Shown here: positions 22,494 to 33,536 of the stretch, one piece after another | Numbering within the stretch: position 1 is the stretch's first letter | Layout of the letters: the number at the start of each line of letters is the position of its first letter | NCBI GenBank assembly: GCA_015179125.1 | Contig: WHVA01000226.1 | Location: forward strand, 1-64,000 | DNA from: Gautieria morchelliformis | Taxonomy: Eukaryota > Basidiomycota > Agaricomycetes > Gomphales > Gomphaceae | Direction: 5' to 3' | Length of the DNA: 64,000 nucleotides | Made by a program: the position numbers and the translations under genes | Notes under the pieces: model-generated | Told to the model about the DNA's origin: nothing | The model's database searches: none | Seen by the model: the letters and a program-made list of their open reading frames with translations, nothing else

Positions 22494-23503
22494 ATGGCTG
22501 ACACGACGACCTCAAAGCTATTGTCCACCGTCGAGAAGTTTGATGGGACAAACTGGGACAGCTGGGCCTTCTCACTGAAAGCCATGCTCATGTTCATTGA
22601 CGTGTTATGCATTGCTGAAGGGACCGAATCACCCCCCTCCTTGAGCACCCCACCGACTGACGATGAGTGCAGACGATTCGACGACTGGGAGAAACACTCC
22701 CGACAAGGCCTCTCCCTCCTACTGATCTCAGTAAAGCCCTCTGTTCACCAGTCCCTTGACATGACGAAAACCCTAGAAGAAAATTGGGGTAATCTCAAGA
22801 CGACTTACAGAATGAGGACCGGCCTAAATCTCTGGGTCGACTATCGCAGATACACCACCATGACTTTCTCACATGATACCCAACTCACTCAGCAGATCGA
22901 CGAGATGTCTGAGCTGAAGAACCGCATCGTTGCAGCGGGCCTAGCTATCAGCAACCCACGCCACATGCTCAACGTGCTCCAGGCCCTACCCTCATCGTAC
23001 CAAATCGTGCAGCAGATGATCCTTGCCACCATCACCGACTTTTCCAAAATTGACTGGGCGAATACTCGGAGTCGCATCCTGTCCGAGGAGCTTCGACAGG
23101 GCTCACAACTGAGCGCAAATGCCATCCACATGAAGTCGAATGTTGGAAAAGACAAGTGCAATTACTGCACTGGTACTGGACATTGGGAAAAGGACTGCAG
23201 ACGCAAGGCTCGTGGCCTCTCACGCGAAGAAGCCCAGTCTGAAGCACGAAAAGGGAAGGGGAAGAAAGAAGAGAAAAAGGAAAAGGGAACGGCCCCCTCA
23301 GTGAGCGCTGTTATATCCGACAACCCTGACTCGGTCGCTTCAGAAGCACCTGTATCTACCACCGTGACCTCCAACAACACCGCCTGCTTTTATATTGCAT
23401 GTGAATCCAAGTGGATGCTGGACTCAGGCTGCACTGACCACATCACAGACGATATTTTTGATTTCTCAGAATACCGTTCACTTCCCACACCAAAATTAAA
23501 GTA
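22494..23503 (+). pseudogene. Copia element F: gag and start of protease, truncated
   Basis: The ORF starts at ATG 22494 (MADTTTSKLLSTVEKFDGTN) with the gag_pre/UBN2-type N-terminus (FDGTNWDSWAFSLKAML). It has a CCHC knuckle (CNYCTGTGHWEKDC) and the protease active site (WMLDSGCTDHITDD, an Asp-Ser-Gly). The element is cut at 23503, within ten or so codons of the protease motif, by the diverged hairpin-rich repeat. Integrase, RT and RNase H are absent. It differs clearly from the complete Copia element at 50660. Confidence 0.8.
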
Positions 23504-23766
23504 CCGCCGAGGTGGCCGGCGGAGTTTGAAACGGAAAGTCCGTGACAGAGTTGTGGGTGCAAATGGACACACAACTCTGCAATAGCAGAAATAAGGCAAT
23601 TTGGGCCAAATAAATTGCGGAAAAATATGGAAAAATGGGGGAACGATGGAGGGATGTTTGAAATACTCCCACAATTTCTTATAGCTTCGTGTATATGCTA
23701 TAACTTGTGAAAAAGCGGAAATACACCAGTATGAGCCCTTTGTAGCTGGTTGAACAGCTGATTCCC
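23504..23766 (-). repeat. hairpin-rich repeat, diverged partial copy 3
   Basis: It shares with copy 2 (48694-49134) the order of landmarks: CCGCCGAGGTG...GCGGAGTTTGAAA, the inverted repeat around ACAGAGTTGTGGGTGC, GGAAAAATA, and the end CTGGTTGAACAGCTG...TTCCCC. Many substitutions separate it from copies 1 and 2. It sits exactly at the junction between Copia F and the 3' region of Gypsy A. Confidence 0.6.
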
Positions 23767-23833
23767 CAACAGGGGATCAGGTTTGGGAAATGGGGAAAAG
23801 GGAAAAGAGAAAGAGGATAAGAAGAGGAAAGAG

Positions 23834-23968
23834 TGGAGATGGGTACGGGTTCGGGGTCGGAAAACGGAGACAGGGATGCGGATAATATGAGAAACGGGGG
23901 TTCGGATGCGGAATCAGGGAACAAGGATGGAATAGATGTGGATGGGGATGCGACTATGGGGGATGATT
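23834..23968 (+). pseudogene. Acidic tail of a possible antisense ORF in Gypsy A
   Basis: On the strand opposite to Gypsy A, between its pol and the lost 3' LTR, a short frame encodes an Asp/Gly/Glu-rich tail (GSGSENGDRDADNMRNGG... ending ATMGDD and TAG 23966-23968). It occupies the same place as the Ser/Glu-rich C-terminus of the antisense gene in Gypsy D. There is no sequence identity strong enough for homology; position and composition only. Confidence 0.25.
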
Positions 23969-24232
23969 AGTCTACTGATGTTTTTGGGAAATAATGTGAA
24001 TCTTTTTTCTTGGTGTTTTTGTTTTTGGGATCCAAAACGGACACGGGAGTGAGAAGAACAGAGAGAATGAGGGAACAGATGCTGAGAGAGAGAGTGGGCC
24101 GAGAACTACAAGCGTAGCTATTCGGCAAAACAGCCGAGATAAAAACATACATAGTAAAAGAGTGTTTTTGTGTCTAACTAAGAAAGTGACCATATAATGA
24201 GTGAAGAGAAACTGGGGAGCCGAAGCTCAGGT

Positions 24233-24880
24233 TCAAGGAACCCATGGTCCAGGCTTGGCAGGGTAGGCCAAGTGGAAGTCAGTCACGATCTCGGATGCAT
24301 GGCCGAGCTCGGTCGTGAGGACCCATGACGTTTCCTCATCGGTACCTTCGTAACCAGCCCATTGGACGAGGTACAGGTTACAAGGTCTGCAGCGCCAGTC
24401 AATCTTGGAATCAAGGATCTCAGAACTCTCGTACTCTGTCTCGCCGTTGATCTCGAATGGAGGCGGTGGAGACTGAACCTGATTCGGGATGGTGTTCGGG
24501 GTCGCGGGTTCGAGCATTGAGACATGGAAGACCGGGTGGACTGCCCGAAGGCTGTCCGGAAGCCGTAGGATGTAAGCTCGGGATCTGGCCTGGCCAATGA
24601 TCTCGAAGGGGCCGAGGTACTTTTCAGCCAGCTTCTTCGAGGGCCGGGTTGTCCGGAAGAACTGCGCGTTTACAAACGCTAAGGATCCAATCGTGAACTC
24701 GGGGGCAGGAGCACGACATGCGTCAGCTGAGACCTGGTACCGAGATTGAGCGGATTGATTTGCTCTTTCAAGGCAGCGTGAAGCTGGTCAAGGTCGACTG
24801 CGAAGTCTCGGGGCCGAGAGGAAGTGAGGTCCCTTTTAGGGTGAACTGTCAAGTTTGGATTGTAGCCTTTGTTGGCAAAG
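24233..24880 (-). pseudogene. Gypsy A integrase C-terminus and chromodomain
   Basis: Reads FANKGYNPNLTVHPKRDLTS, then DFAVDLDQLHAAL, LAFVNAQFFRTTRPSKKLAE, KYLGPFEIIG, VHPVFHVSMLEPATP and the chromodomain (SSEILDSKIDWRC...YLVQWAGYEGTDEETSW). It closely parallels the chromodomain of Gypsy D at 56690. A frameshift occurs near 24750-24765. Chromodomains direct chromovirus integration towards marked heterochromatin. The protein is joined upstream to 33722 once the LINE is removed. Confidence 0.8.
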
Positions 24881-24885
24881 AATGG

Positions 24886-25805
24886 CGAAATGTGTTGGGA
24901 GCGCTGTTTCTGGATATCAAGGGGGCCTTCCCAAGCATTTTGTTAGACAGAGTCACTCACAATATGCGCAGAAAAGGGATACCCCAAGAATATACAGACT
25001 GGATACGCCGGAAGGTGCAAGGCAGGCTCACGACAGTCAGTTTCGACTATTACACTTTGACGACCAGGCTGATAGAGTGTGGGATGGACCAGGGCTGCCC
25101 ATTGTTGGCAATCACATATCAATTCTACAACACGGACCTGATAGATGTGGTAAAGGATAGAAGAGGGGAGGGCAGCATAGGCTTCGTCGACGACACAACG
25201 CTGATAGCGGAAGGGGCCATGCTCAGAGAGGCCTTCGACAAGCTTGCGGATATCATGAATAGGCCTGGGGGTGCAAGCTGCTGGGCGACAGAACACGACT
25301 GCCAGTTCGCCATCGAGAAGTTCGGTCTACTAGGACTCACCAGGCGCAGAGAAAGAGATCCAACAAGACCGGGCAAAACGAGGCCAGTCCAGAGGCCGTT
25401 GATCAAAATTGGACAGCACATAATAAAGCCGGCAGCGATGCACAAACTGTTGGGAGTAATCGTCGACCAAGACCTGAGGTTTAAAGAGCATGTGAACTAC
25501 GCACTAAGGAAGGGAGAGGCATACATTGGGCAGTATAGGAGACTAGTGAAGCCAACGAAGGGAGCCACAGCTAAGCACATGAGAACCTATTACCTGACGG
25601 TGGCCGTGCCGCGAATGCTTTACGCAGCTGACATTTTCCTGATACCAGCCACCGAACGTGCCAAGGGAATGAAAGGACAGATGAATAAGTTGGCTCGGAT
25701 ACAGAGACAGGCCGCCTGGACATAACAGGGGCCCTAAGGACCACGGCAACCGATACACTCGATGCCCACGCCAACCTCCTGCTGTTCCTGCTCCTAGTCT
25801 CAAAG
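24886..25805 (+). pseudogene. LINE reverse transcriptase, partial
   Basis: Starts within RT at ALFLDIKGAFPSILLDRVTH (first catalytic Asp). It includes GMDQGCPLLAITYQFYN and GFVDDTTLIAEGA (catalytic FVDD), then the thumb region (LLGVIVDQDLRFKEHVNYAL). The frame breaks at TAA 25724-25726; a further frame continues ITGALRTTATDTLDAHANLL up to the Gypsy B LTR at 25806. It is not functional because the 5' part is lost. Confidence 0.8.
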
Positions 25806-26217
25806 TGTCAGGGTTCACGCGTTTCCTTCCACAAGTTTCTATTTCCTTCCATGAGTTTCCGTCACTTTCTGTCACATGTCACTTTCTGTCACATGTCACT
25901 TTCTGTCACATGTCACTTTCTGTCACATGTCACTTTCTGTCACATGTCACTTTCCGTCACTTTCCGTAACCTTCTACAAGTTTCCATCTCCCCTATTATG
26001 TAAGCCTTGCCAGCGCTATAAGACTGTAGCCCGTGTGGTGGCGTTTCCTCAGCTTGATCTCTGAGGATACCCACTACACAGGCAAGTCCCCATGTATCTA
26101 TCGTGGTAGAGTTATAAACTGAGGATACCCACTACACAGTTGGTCATCGTCCTAGTATCGGCTCTTATCTCCTTGAGTATCTTTGGTTGTGGCTTCGTCA
26201 TTAGTGTTGCCCTCACA
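25806..26217 (+). repeat. Gypsy B 5' LTR
   Basis: TG...CA ends. Contains about six copies of a 17-bp repeat (CTGTCACATGTCACTTT) at about 25868-25965, and GCTATAAGACTG as a TATA-like element near 26014. Confidence 0.9.
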
Positions 26218-26277
26218 GAAGATCAAGCTCATAGGACGACCCCACACACTTTTCTTAACCAGCCTTCATCTCAGCCT

Positions 26278-27384
26278 ATGGCAGACCAACTCCCAGACGC
26301 ATACTGGGACGTCCTGGGTGACCATGGGCCATTCCTTCGAGGCCTCCTTTCCAGCCAAGCACAGCAGTTGCAGCAACTTCAACTGCAGAATCAGGAACTG
26401 CACAATCAGATTGCTAACGTTCACGACCACTTAGCCAATGCTGCCACCAACGCTGCTGTTGCTGCTGCTCAAGCCCTTGCGCCCTCGGTACCTCACAGTG
26501 TCCCTCCATCTACTCGCTCTATCAAAGCAGCAGAACCGGAGAAGTTCAATGGAGACCGTGCAGAGACTGAAGGGTTTATCAGGTCTATCAAGTTGTCCAT
26601 CGCTGTCCAGCCAGCATCCTTCCCAGATGAACGCACAAAGATCCTATACGCTCTTTCCTTCATGACGGGAGGCTCTGCGGAGATATGGGCACACAACGAG
26701 ACACAGGCTGTCATTGATGGCACCTCCTCTATATCCACTCTGGAGGGGTTTATTAAACGTGTGGAGGAGGCCTTTGGTGACCCAGATCGTGCCAGAACGG
26801 CTCGCACTAAGCTGCATGACCTTAGGATGGCGTCAGGAATGTCGGCAGATGAATACACGGCTCAATTTGAGATCCTGGCAGGCAGGACAGGCTTTAATGA
26901 TGAGGCACTCGAGGATGCCTATGCTCGTGGCCTTCCAGCAGGTATCCTTGACAAGATCCACGCCCAGCCCTTTCTTCCATCCAACCTCAAAGCCTGGAAG
27001 GAAGCAGCCTGTCAGATTGACCGCAATCATCGCCGTCTGTTAGAGGTCAGGAAGGCACAGACACCTCATGTCCCTAATCGCCCTCCTCCTGCCCGACCAC
27101 TCCACACTCCTGCTATGGCTCCTGTTGCCACAGCATCACCCAGTAACGCGACACCTATGGACATTGACTCATCCCGCCGCCGCACCGAAACACGAACCTG
27201 CTACAACTGTAAGAGACCTGGTCACATTTCACCAGACTGTCCTGAACCTCGCAAGCCACGAATCCGTGCAAACCTCACAGAGGCAGACATTGCAGCAATT
27301 GTCTCTAAATCTGTAGCAGCGGCGATAGAGGAACGCAAAGAGAAGGTGGAAGCCCCTGTCCAAGAGGAAGGAAAGGGTTTTTAG
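26278..27384 (+). CDS. Gypsy B gag
   Basis: I chose the ATG at 26278 (MADQLPDAYWDVL) as the first after the LTR in this frame. It encodes 368 aa: a Gln-rich coiled coil (~22-60), the retrotransposon capsid fold (EKFNGDRAETEGFIRSIKLS...LYALSFMTGGSAEIW...FGDPDRARTARTKL) and one CCHC knuckle (CYNCKRPGHISPDC). The ORF is intact and ends at TAG 27382-27384, immediately after a slippery heptamer, so the Gag-Pol polyprotein is probably made by -1 frameshifting. Confidence 0.88.
   Translation: MADQLPDAYWDVLGDHGPFLRGLLSSQAQQLQQLQLQNQELHNQIANVHDHLANAATNAAVAAAQALAPSVPHSVPPSTRSIKAAEPEKFNGDRAETEGFIRSIKLSIAVQPASFPDERTKILYALSFMTGGSAEIWAHNETQAVIDGTSSISTLEGFIKRVEEAFGDPDRARTARTKLHDLRMASGMSADEYTAQFEILAGRTGFNDEALEDAYARGLPAGILDKIHAQPFLPSNLKAWKEAACQIDRNHRRLLEVRKAQTPHVPNRPPPARPLHTPAMAPVATASPSNATPMDIDSSRRRTETRTCYNCKRPGHISPDCPEPRKPRIRANLTEADIAAIVSKSVAAAIEERKEKVEAPVQEEGKGF
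27375..27381 (+). promoter_or_regulatory. Putative -1 frameshift site GGGTTTT at gag end (Gypsy B)
   Basis: In the gag frame the codons are AAG GGT TTT TAG, so GGGTTTT fits the X XXY YYZ slippery pattern and directly precedes the gag stop. The pol frame is the -1 frame and is open through this point. No downstream pseudoknot was assessed. Confidence 0.6.
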
Positions 27385-30300
27385 GCCAGTCAGCGGTGAA
27401 AGACATGCCCCGCTCGACGAATCGGTTTTCAGTTCTCGAAACATGTACAATAGGGATCACAGGCGATATGATGCATCCTTCTCCTATCCCTGATCGAACT
27501 GAAACCAAACCAGCCATGCCAAAAACCCAACCCATCGCTCCAGTTGCTAATGCAAACCTTCCAGTCCCTCTATATGTCCGTACTGCTGACCTCCGCCGAT
27601 GCACCAAAGTACCTCTCAAAGTCCACTCCGTTGACACAGGGCATCCACTTGCAATTGACTCCCTCCTTGACAGTGGTGCTACAGGGATGTTCATCGATGT
27701 GGAGTTTGTGAGGGAACACAGGCTTCGGACCCGCCACCTACCCCGTGCCATCCCCGTCTACAATATTGATGGTACCCCAAATGAGGCTGGCTCAATCAAG
27801 GAAGAAGTCGACCTCATTTGCACCTTTGGGGATCATACGGAACGTGCCACATTCTCTGTCACGAGCCTTGGACGACTTGCCATCATTCTTGGTCACACAT
27901 GGCTTGTTGAACACAACCCAGAAGTTGACTGGCGTATAGGAGATGTGAAGATGACACGCTGTCCCAAGTCATGTGGGGGCAGACCTGTTGTCAGAGGGCC
28001 CACAGTCGAAACTGTTCCAGAAGAGAGTGTAAATCAAGAGGAGGTTCCCATACAGCACACCCGCTCCCTACTTGAGGAAGGAGACAGGACCTTTGTCATC
28101 TTTGTGAATGAGAGTCCTGAAATGATTGGCGCAGGCCGGACTGTCTCCCAACAGCTTGCTGAACGGGCCAGCAAGTCTGCACCAGTCAGATCCTTCGAGG
28201 ACCTTGTCCCTAAACCATACCAGGAGTTCAAGGATGTGTTTTCTAAGGAGTCATTTGACCAACTGCCTCCTCGAAAGCCCTGGGACCATGCAATTGAGCT
28301 CACTCCAGGTGCACAACCCTTCAGCACAAAGGTTTACCCAATGTCACCGGTTGAGCAAAGGGAACTGGATAACTTCCTTGAGGAGAACCTGAAGAGCCAT
28401 CGTATCCGTCCCTCCAAGTCACCTATGGCATCTCCAGTCTTCTTTGTGAAGAAAAAGGACGGCAGTCTTAGATTTGTGCAAGACTACCGGAAGCTCAATG
28501 ATATAACAATCAAGAATGCCTATCCTTTGCCCCTTGTTCCAGACATCATGAATAAGATTGCTGCTGGAAGGGCTAAATACTTCACAAAGCTTGACATTCG
28601 CTGGGGATATAATAATGTACGCATAAAAGAGGGAGATGAGTGGAAGGCAGCCTTTCGGACAAATAGGGGCCTGTATGAACCTCTAGTCATGTTCTTTGGA
28701 CTCACGAACAGCCCAGCAACCTTCCAGACGATGATGAATGACATCTTCAAGAGTCTCATTGATGAAGGGGTTGTGGTGGTGTTCATGGACGACATTCTCA
28801 TCTTCACAGAGTCGCTTGAAGAACATCGTAGGATTGTACGACGTGTCCTTGAAATCCTCCGGGCCAACAACCTGTACCTCAAACCTGAAAAATGCCTATT
28901 TGAGCAACTAGAGGTGGAGTATCTCGGCCTCATCCTCTCTCAAGGACAGGTTGCCATGGACCCAGTCAAGGTTGCAGGGGTGCGGGACTGGCCAATACCA
29001 CGTAACGTCACTGAAGTCAAATCATTCCTTGGTTTCATCAACTTCTACCGTAATTTGTGGAAGACTTCTCACACATTGCAAAGCCCCTCAACCAGTTGAC
29101 AAAACAGGATGCCCAATGGTCTTGGGATCCAAATGGCCCAGAGCAAGCGTCCTTTGACAAGCTCAAACTCCTCATCACCTCAACACCGATCCTTGTCCTC
29201 CCTGATCAAGACAAACATTTCCGTCTTGAAACAGATGCCTCAGCCTATGCCACAGGAGCAGTACTGTCCCAGCTATGTGATGATGGCAAATGGCGGCCTG
29301 TGGGGTTTGTCTCCAAAAGCCTCAATGATGCTGAACGCAACTATGCCATCCATGACAAGGAGCTTCTTTCTGTGATTCGGGGATTAGAGGAATGGCACCA
29401 CATCTTAGAGGGAACGAAGCACAAGATTGAGATTCTCAATGACCATCAGAATCTCACCTACTTCCGCACTGCACAAAACCTGAACCGTCGTCAAGCACGC
29501 TGGTCACTCTACCTCTCTCGCTTTGATTTTGAGCTGATCCATCGTCCTGGTCGTCATTCAGCCAAGCCTGATGCACTCTCACGACGCGTGGATCATAAGC
29601 GGGGGGAGGAAGACAACCAAAATCAAGTCTTACTTACCCCTGACTTGTTCCACATCAAGGCAATCCCCCAGAGGCTGGTGCGCAGTTAGTCCCAGGTGAA
29701 GGTGATGCTTTCCTCAATCGAGTAAGGAACTGTGTAGACCGGGATGAAAAGGTTGTCAAGGCTCTCAAAGAACTGGGCTCCTCTGGCAATTTACGAGGAG
29801 AAGAGTGGTCTGAACAGGATGGGCTTGTCCTCTATCACAACAAAGTGTACGTGCCGCTTGATGCAAAACTACGACATGACATAGTGAAAGCGCACCATGA
29901 CATGCCTCTCACTGGTCACCCTGGTCGCTGGAGAACCACTGAACTAGTTGCTCGGAGTTACTGGTGGCCTGGGATGGGACGTTACATTGCAAAATACGTG
30001 AAGGCCTGTGACCTGTGCAACCGGACAAAAACCTTCCCTGCTTCTCCCATTGGCAAGCTTCTACCAAACCGTATCCCAGACCGTAGATGGCAGGTTATGT
30101 CTGTTGACTTGATTGTAGAACTGCCTACCAGTCATGGCTATGATGCTCTCCTTGTTGTTGTCGATCGCCTCTCAAAGCGTGCACATGTCATTCCCACCAC
30201 TTCAGATGTAACTTCAGTGGGAGTTGCCCGACTCTTCCGTGATCATGTTTGGAAGCTTCATGGGCTCCCTGAAGAAATCATCAGTGATCGAGGCACACAG

Positions 30301-31291
30301 TTCATCTCCCAGTTCATGCGTGAACTGAACAAACTTCTTGGTGTCAAAGTCGCTGCCTCTACTGCATATCACCCCCAAACTGATGGACAGACTGAAAGGG
30401 TTAATCAGGAGATTGAGCAATACCTTCGACTATTCATCAACCAGCGTCAGGATGATTGGTTCGAATGGATATCCTTGGCCGAGTTTGCCTATAACAACCG
30501 AATCCATGCCTCAACCCAGACTACACCCTTCATGTTGGACAGTGGCCAACATCCAAGGCTGGGACTGGAACCAGTCGGGAAACTCGACTCGAGGCCCTGG
30601 ATGAGTTCACAACGCGGATGGAAGCGGCCACGAGAGAAGCTCGTTCAGCCCTGTCCAAGGCAGCAGAGGACATGGCACGCTTCTATGACGTGCACCATAA
30701 AGCAGCCCCAGTTTATAAGCTTGGTGACAAGGTCTGGCTCAATGCACAAAACATCACAACCACTCGCCCAATGAAGAAGCTAGACCACAAGTGGCTAGGT
30801 CCCTACACGGTTAATAAGGTGGTCTCACGAAATGCCTATGGTCTAAATCTTCCTGCATCCTTTGGTCGCACACATCCAGTGTTCTCTGTCGTCCTGCTTC
30901 GGCCATATGAAGATGACCCAATTCTTGAATGTCATGCCCCTCCACCACCCCCCCCTGTCATACGGGATGGAGCCGAAGAATATGAAGTTGAAAGGATTCT
31001 AGACAGCAGGATGTTCCGTGGAAGGTTGGAGTATCTCGTGCGCTGGAAGGGCTATGGAGCTGCCGACGATCTTGGCTACCAGCAAAAGATGTCTCTGGGG
31101 CAAAGCGACTCATTAAGGAATTTCACCGGCAGAACCCAGAGGTACCTCAGCGTATCTCAGCAGCCACATACATGTCCCTCCCTTTCCAGAGATTTCAGAA
31201 CTTCACAGAACCTTCCAGGCAAACTCTCTTCGACTGGACAGCAGGCAGGGCTTCTACTCATAATGTCAAGGGTCCAGGACCCCAAAGATAA
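27381..31291 (+). pseudogene. Gypsy B pol: protease, RT, RNase H, integrase, chromodomain (frameshifted)
   Basis: Protease LLDSGATGMFID; RT with FFGLTNSPATFQ and catalytic FMDDILIF (Met in the usual Val/Leu place); RNase H LETDASAYATGAVL and NYAIHDKELLSV; integrase zinc finger HHDM...GHPGR...CDLCNRTK, catalytic Asp in MSVDLIVEL, SDRGTQF, and Glu in DGQTERVNQEIEQ; chromodomain YEVERILDSRMFRGRLEYLV. Frame changes near 29053, 29665, 30575 and 31070 each look like single-base indels. Everything else is well preserved, so inactivation seems fairly recent. Confidence 0.85.
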
Positions 31292-31397
31292 GCGATATCG
31301 GCCTCCGCCTAACCAATTCATTCCGATAAGCTATATATCCCCTCTCCACCTATGACCGCTCGCTTCCACTGCATCGACCCCACCACATCCATCAACC

Positions 31398-31994
31398 ATG
31401 TCCTTGCCTGCCATTGAGCTTGTTGCCCTCCCCAGCTTCACCCAAAACCTCTCTGACCTGCCAAACATGTCACGTGTCGATCCCACCCTCCTGCACTTCT
31501 CCGGCTTCTCGTCATCCAGAGCAGCCAGTGAAGCCAAGCTACAAAGGATGCTTGACTGCCGTGATCTCGACGTCGCATGGTCTTCAAAGTGGTCCGTCAG
31601 CTCTGAGGACCTCACACCAGCGAAGAGTCAGGCGCCCACTCGCCCTGCACTCACATTCCTCAGACCCCGACACAGACGAGAGAACACGTACTACATCGGC
31701 GACCCTGTCTTCCTCAACGATGGAACCCCCCCGTGTGGAACCCCCTACACTTTCGAAGGCTGGGTGGGGCGACATTTCCGTAACATGGCAGGAGAGCGAA
31801 TACGTCGAGCAAGGTTCCGAGGGCCGCACTTGCCCATGGACCCCAATCCCCCTGAGCTCATCATTGACCTGCGTTACCAGGAAGGGAAGGGTCAGGAGAG
31901 ATGGTGGTCCCGCCTGTGGCATACTTGGAAACGATGTCTCGGTGGATGTTGGGGGCTAGGTGGCAGCTGTGCTTGTCGGGACGACAAGCATTGA
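31398..31994 (+). CDS. Third ORF of Gypsy B, unknown function
   Basis: A 198-aa ORF in sense orientation between pol and the 3' LTR; start ATG 31398, stop TGA 31992-31994, overlapping the polypurine tract. No family recognised. It has a hydrophilic N-terminal half (SRVDPTLLHFSGFSSSRAAS), a mid part with YYIGDPVFLNDGTPPCGTPY and EGWVGRHFRNMAGERIRRAR, and a C-terminus rich in Trp, Gly and Cys (LGGCWGLGGSCACRDDK). No signal peptide or clear membrane segment. It is intact although pol has several frameshifts. It could be a captured host fragment or an accessory gene. Confidence 0.5.
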   Translation: MSLPAIELVALPSFTQNLSDLPNMSRVDPTLLHFSGFSSSRAASEAKLQRMLDCRDLDVAWSSKWSVSSEDLTPAKSQAPTRPALTFLRPRHRRENTYYIGDPVFLNDGTPPCGTPYTFEGWVGRHFRNMAGERIRRARFRGPHLPMDPNPPELIIDLRYQEGKGQERWWSRLWHTWKRCLGGCWGLGGSCACRDDKH

Positions 31995-32005
31995 GAGGGG
32001 GGTGA

Positions 32006-32397
32006 TGTCAGGGTTCACGTGTTTCCTTCCACAAGTTTCTATTTTCTTCCATGAGTTTCCGTCACCTTCCGTCAGTTTCCATAACCTTCCGTCACCTTCT
32101 GTCACATGTCACTTTCCGTCACATGTCACTTTCCGTCACTTTCCGTAACCTTCTACAAGTTTCCATCTCCCGTATTATGTAAGCCTTGCCAGCGCTATAA
32201 GACTGTAGCCCATGTGGTGGCGTTTCCTCAGCTTGATCTCTGAGGATACCCACTACACAGGCAAGTCCCCATGTATCTATCGTTGGTAGAGTTATAAACT
32301 GAGGATACCCACTACACAGTTGGTCATTGTCCTAGTATCGGCTCTTATCTCCTTGAGTATCTTTGGTTGTGGCTTCGTCATTAGTGTTGCCCTCACA
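32006..32397 (+). repeat. Gypsy B 3' LTR
   Basis: Matches the 5' LTR except that only about two of the 17-bp repeat units are present and a few bases differ. Preceded by a polypurine tract. Confidence 0.9.
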
Positions 32398-33536
32398 GGC
32401 ACTGCTCGCCCCTCCATGAGATCCTGCATGCTTACAGCCTGAAACCAGACAGCATGGAGAAGATCCACACTGTAGTGTTTGGGCCCAAATGGACCCCGGC
32501 TTTTCACACAAAAATCCCACAGAGCAAGGAACACGCAATAGCGGAGATCGCAGGGGAGAGCGCGGACGTGATGGTATTCACAGATGGGTCATGCATAGAG
32601 GGCGGAGTAGGAGCAGCAGTGGTACTATACAAAAACGGGAGAGAGTACAGAGCGGCATGACTGTACATGGGCCCCGAGAGTGAGCACACGGTGTTTGAGG
32701 CTGAGCTGACCGCGGCGGCTATGGGAGCCAAAATGCTCAACGAGGAAAGGGGCAGAAGATATGTGATAGCTCTGGACAACCAGGCAGTGATCCAAACGAC
32801 CCAAAGGGAGAGCGCCATATCAGGACAGTACATAATCAACACTTTACACAGACAAGTCCAAAGAGTCATCGAGCGACAGCCAGCGGTGAAAGTCGTCATG
32901 AGGTGGGTACCGGGGCACGAAGGCATAGAAGGAAACAAAAGAGCAGATGAGGAGGCCAAAAAGGCAGCGAAGGGGGACTCCAGCAGAAACCAGGAGATAC
33001 CCATAGAATGTCGAGGGAACATGCCGATAAGCAGGACCGCCAAGACCCAGAGACACAGCTCAGAGCTCAAGCAGATGACGAAGAATATGTTTGCTAAGTC
33101 CCCCAGAGCACAGTGCGCGTTTGAAATTGACCCAAGCATGCCGTCAGCAGCATTCTCAAAGATTACCAAAGACATGCCATGCCAACACGCTAGCCTACTC
33201 GAACAGCTTAGGACAGGGCACATCACGCTAAACAAGCACCTGTACAAGATTGGCAAGGCGGATTCACCCATGTGCCCAGCATGCAGAAGCACACAAGAAA
33301 CCGTACATCACTACCTATTCTGATGCCCGGCATACAGCGAACAAAGGAAATGTCTGGAGAAGGGGTTGAGAGGAGCGAAGTCTGTGAAAACGCGTCTAGG
33401 AAGCCACAATGCCATGGAACACACATTTCAATATATAAACGATACAGGAAGGTTCAAGAGGACATACGGCGATCTATCCTTACAAGTGAAGAAGAGGGAC
33501 AAAAGTAAGAGGGCAGAGATGGGAACAAGGAACTAG
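32398..33536 (+). pseudogene. LINE C-terminal part with RNase H domain
   Basis: Resumes after Gypsy B with HCSPLHEILHAYSLKPDSME and continues through RNase H: VFTDGSCIEGGVGAAVVLY (Asp), FEAELTAAAMGAKML (Glu), VIALDNQAVIQ (Asp), WVPGHEGIEGNKRADEEAK. A Cys/His motif follows (CPACRSTQETVHHYLF). In-frame TGA codons occur at 32658-32660 and 33321-33323. The 3' UTR ends in the A-rich tail at 33721 and contains ATAGGGCATGGCCCCAA at 33681-33697, which is shared with the SINE at 50828. Confidence 0.85.

Larger units (their letters stand above)
25806..32397 (+). mobile_element. Gypsy B: plus-strand chromovirus with both LTRs
   Basis: The 5' LTR is 25806-26217 (412 bp) and the 3' LTR 32006-32397 (392 bp), both TGTCAGGGTTCACG...CCCTCACA, with a polypurine tract (TTGAGAGGGGGG) just before the 3' LTR. 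Gag, pol and a third ORF lie between. The LTRs differ mainly in the number of a 17-bp tandem repeat. The 5 bp outside the LTRs (CAAAG and GCACT) do not match, and the LINE sequence on the two sides does not join directly. Confidence 0.9.

Noticed and set aside
25868..25965. CRISPR-like array of short repeats
   Set aside because: Units are 17 bp, head to tail with no spacers, inside an LTR of a eukaryotic retrotransposon.
33094..33323. Hydrophobic ORFs opposite the LINE RNase H (32504-33292 minus and its right-arm copy) as membrane proteins
   Set aside because: They are antisense shadows of the RNase H coding sequence; the Leu/Ser-rich character is expected from the complementary codons.
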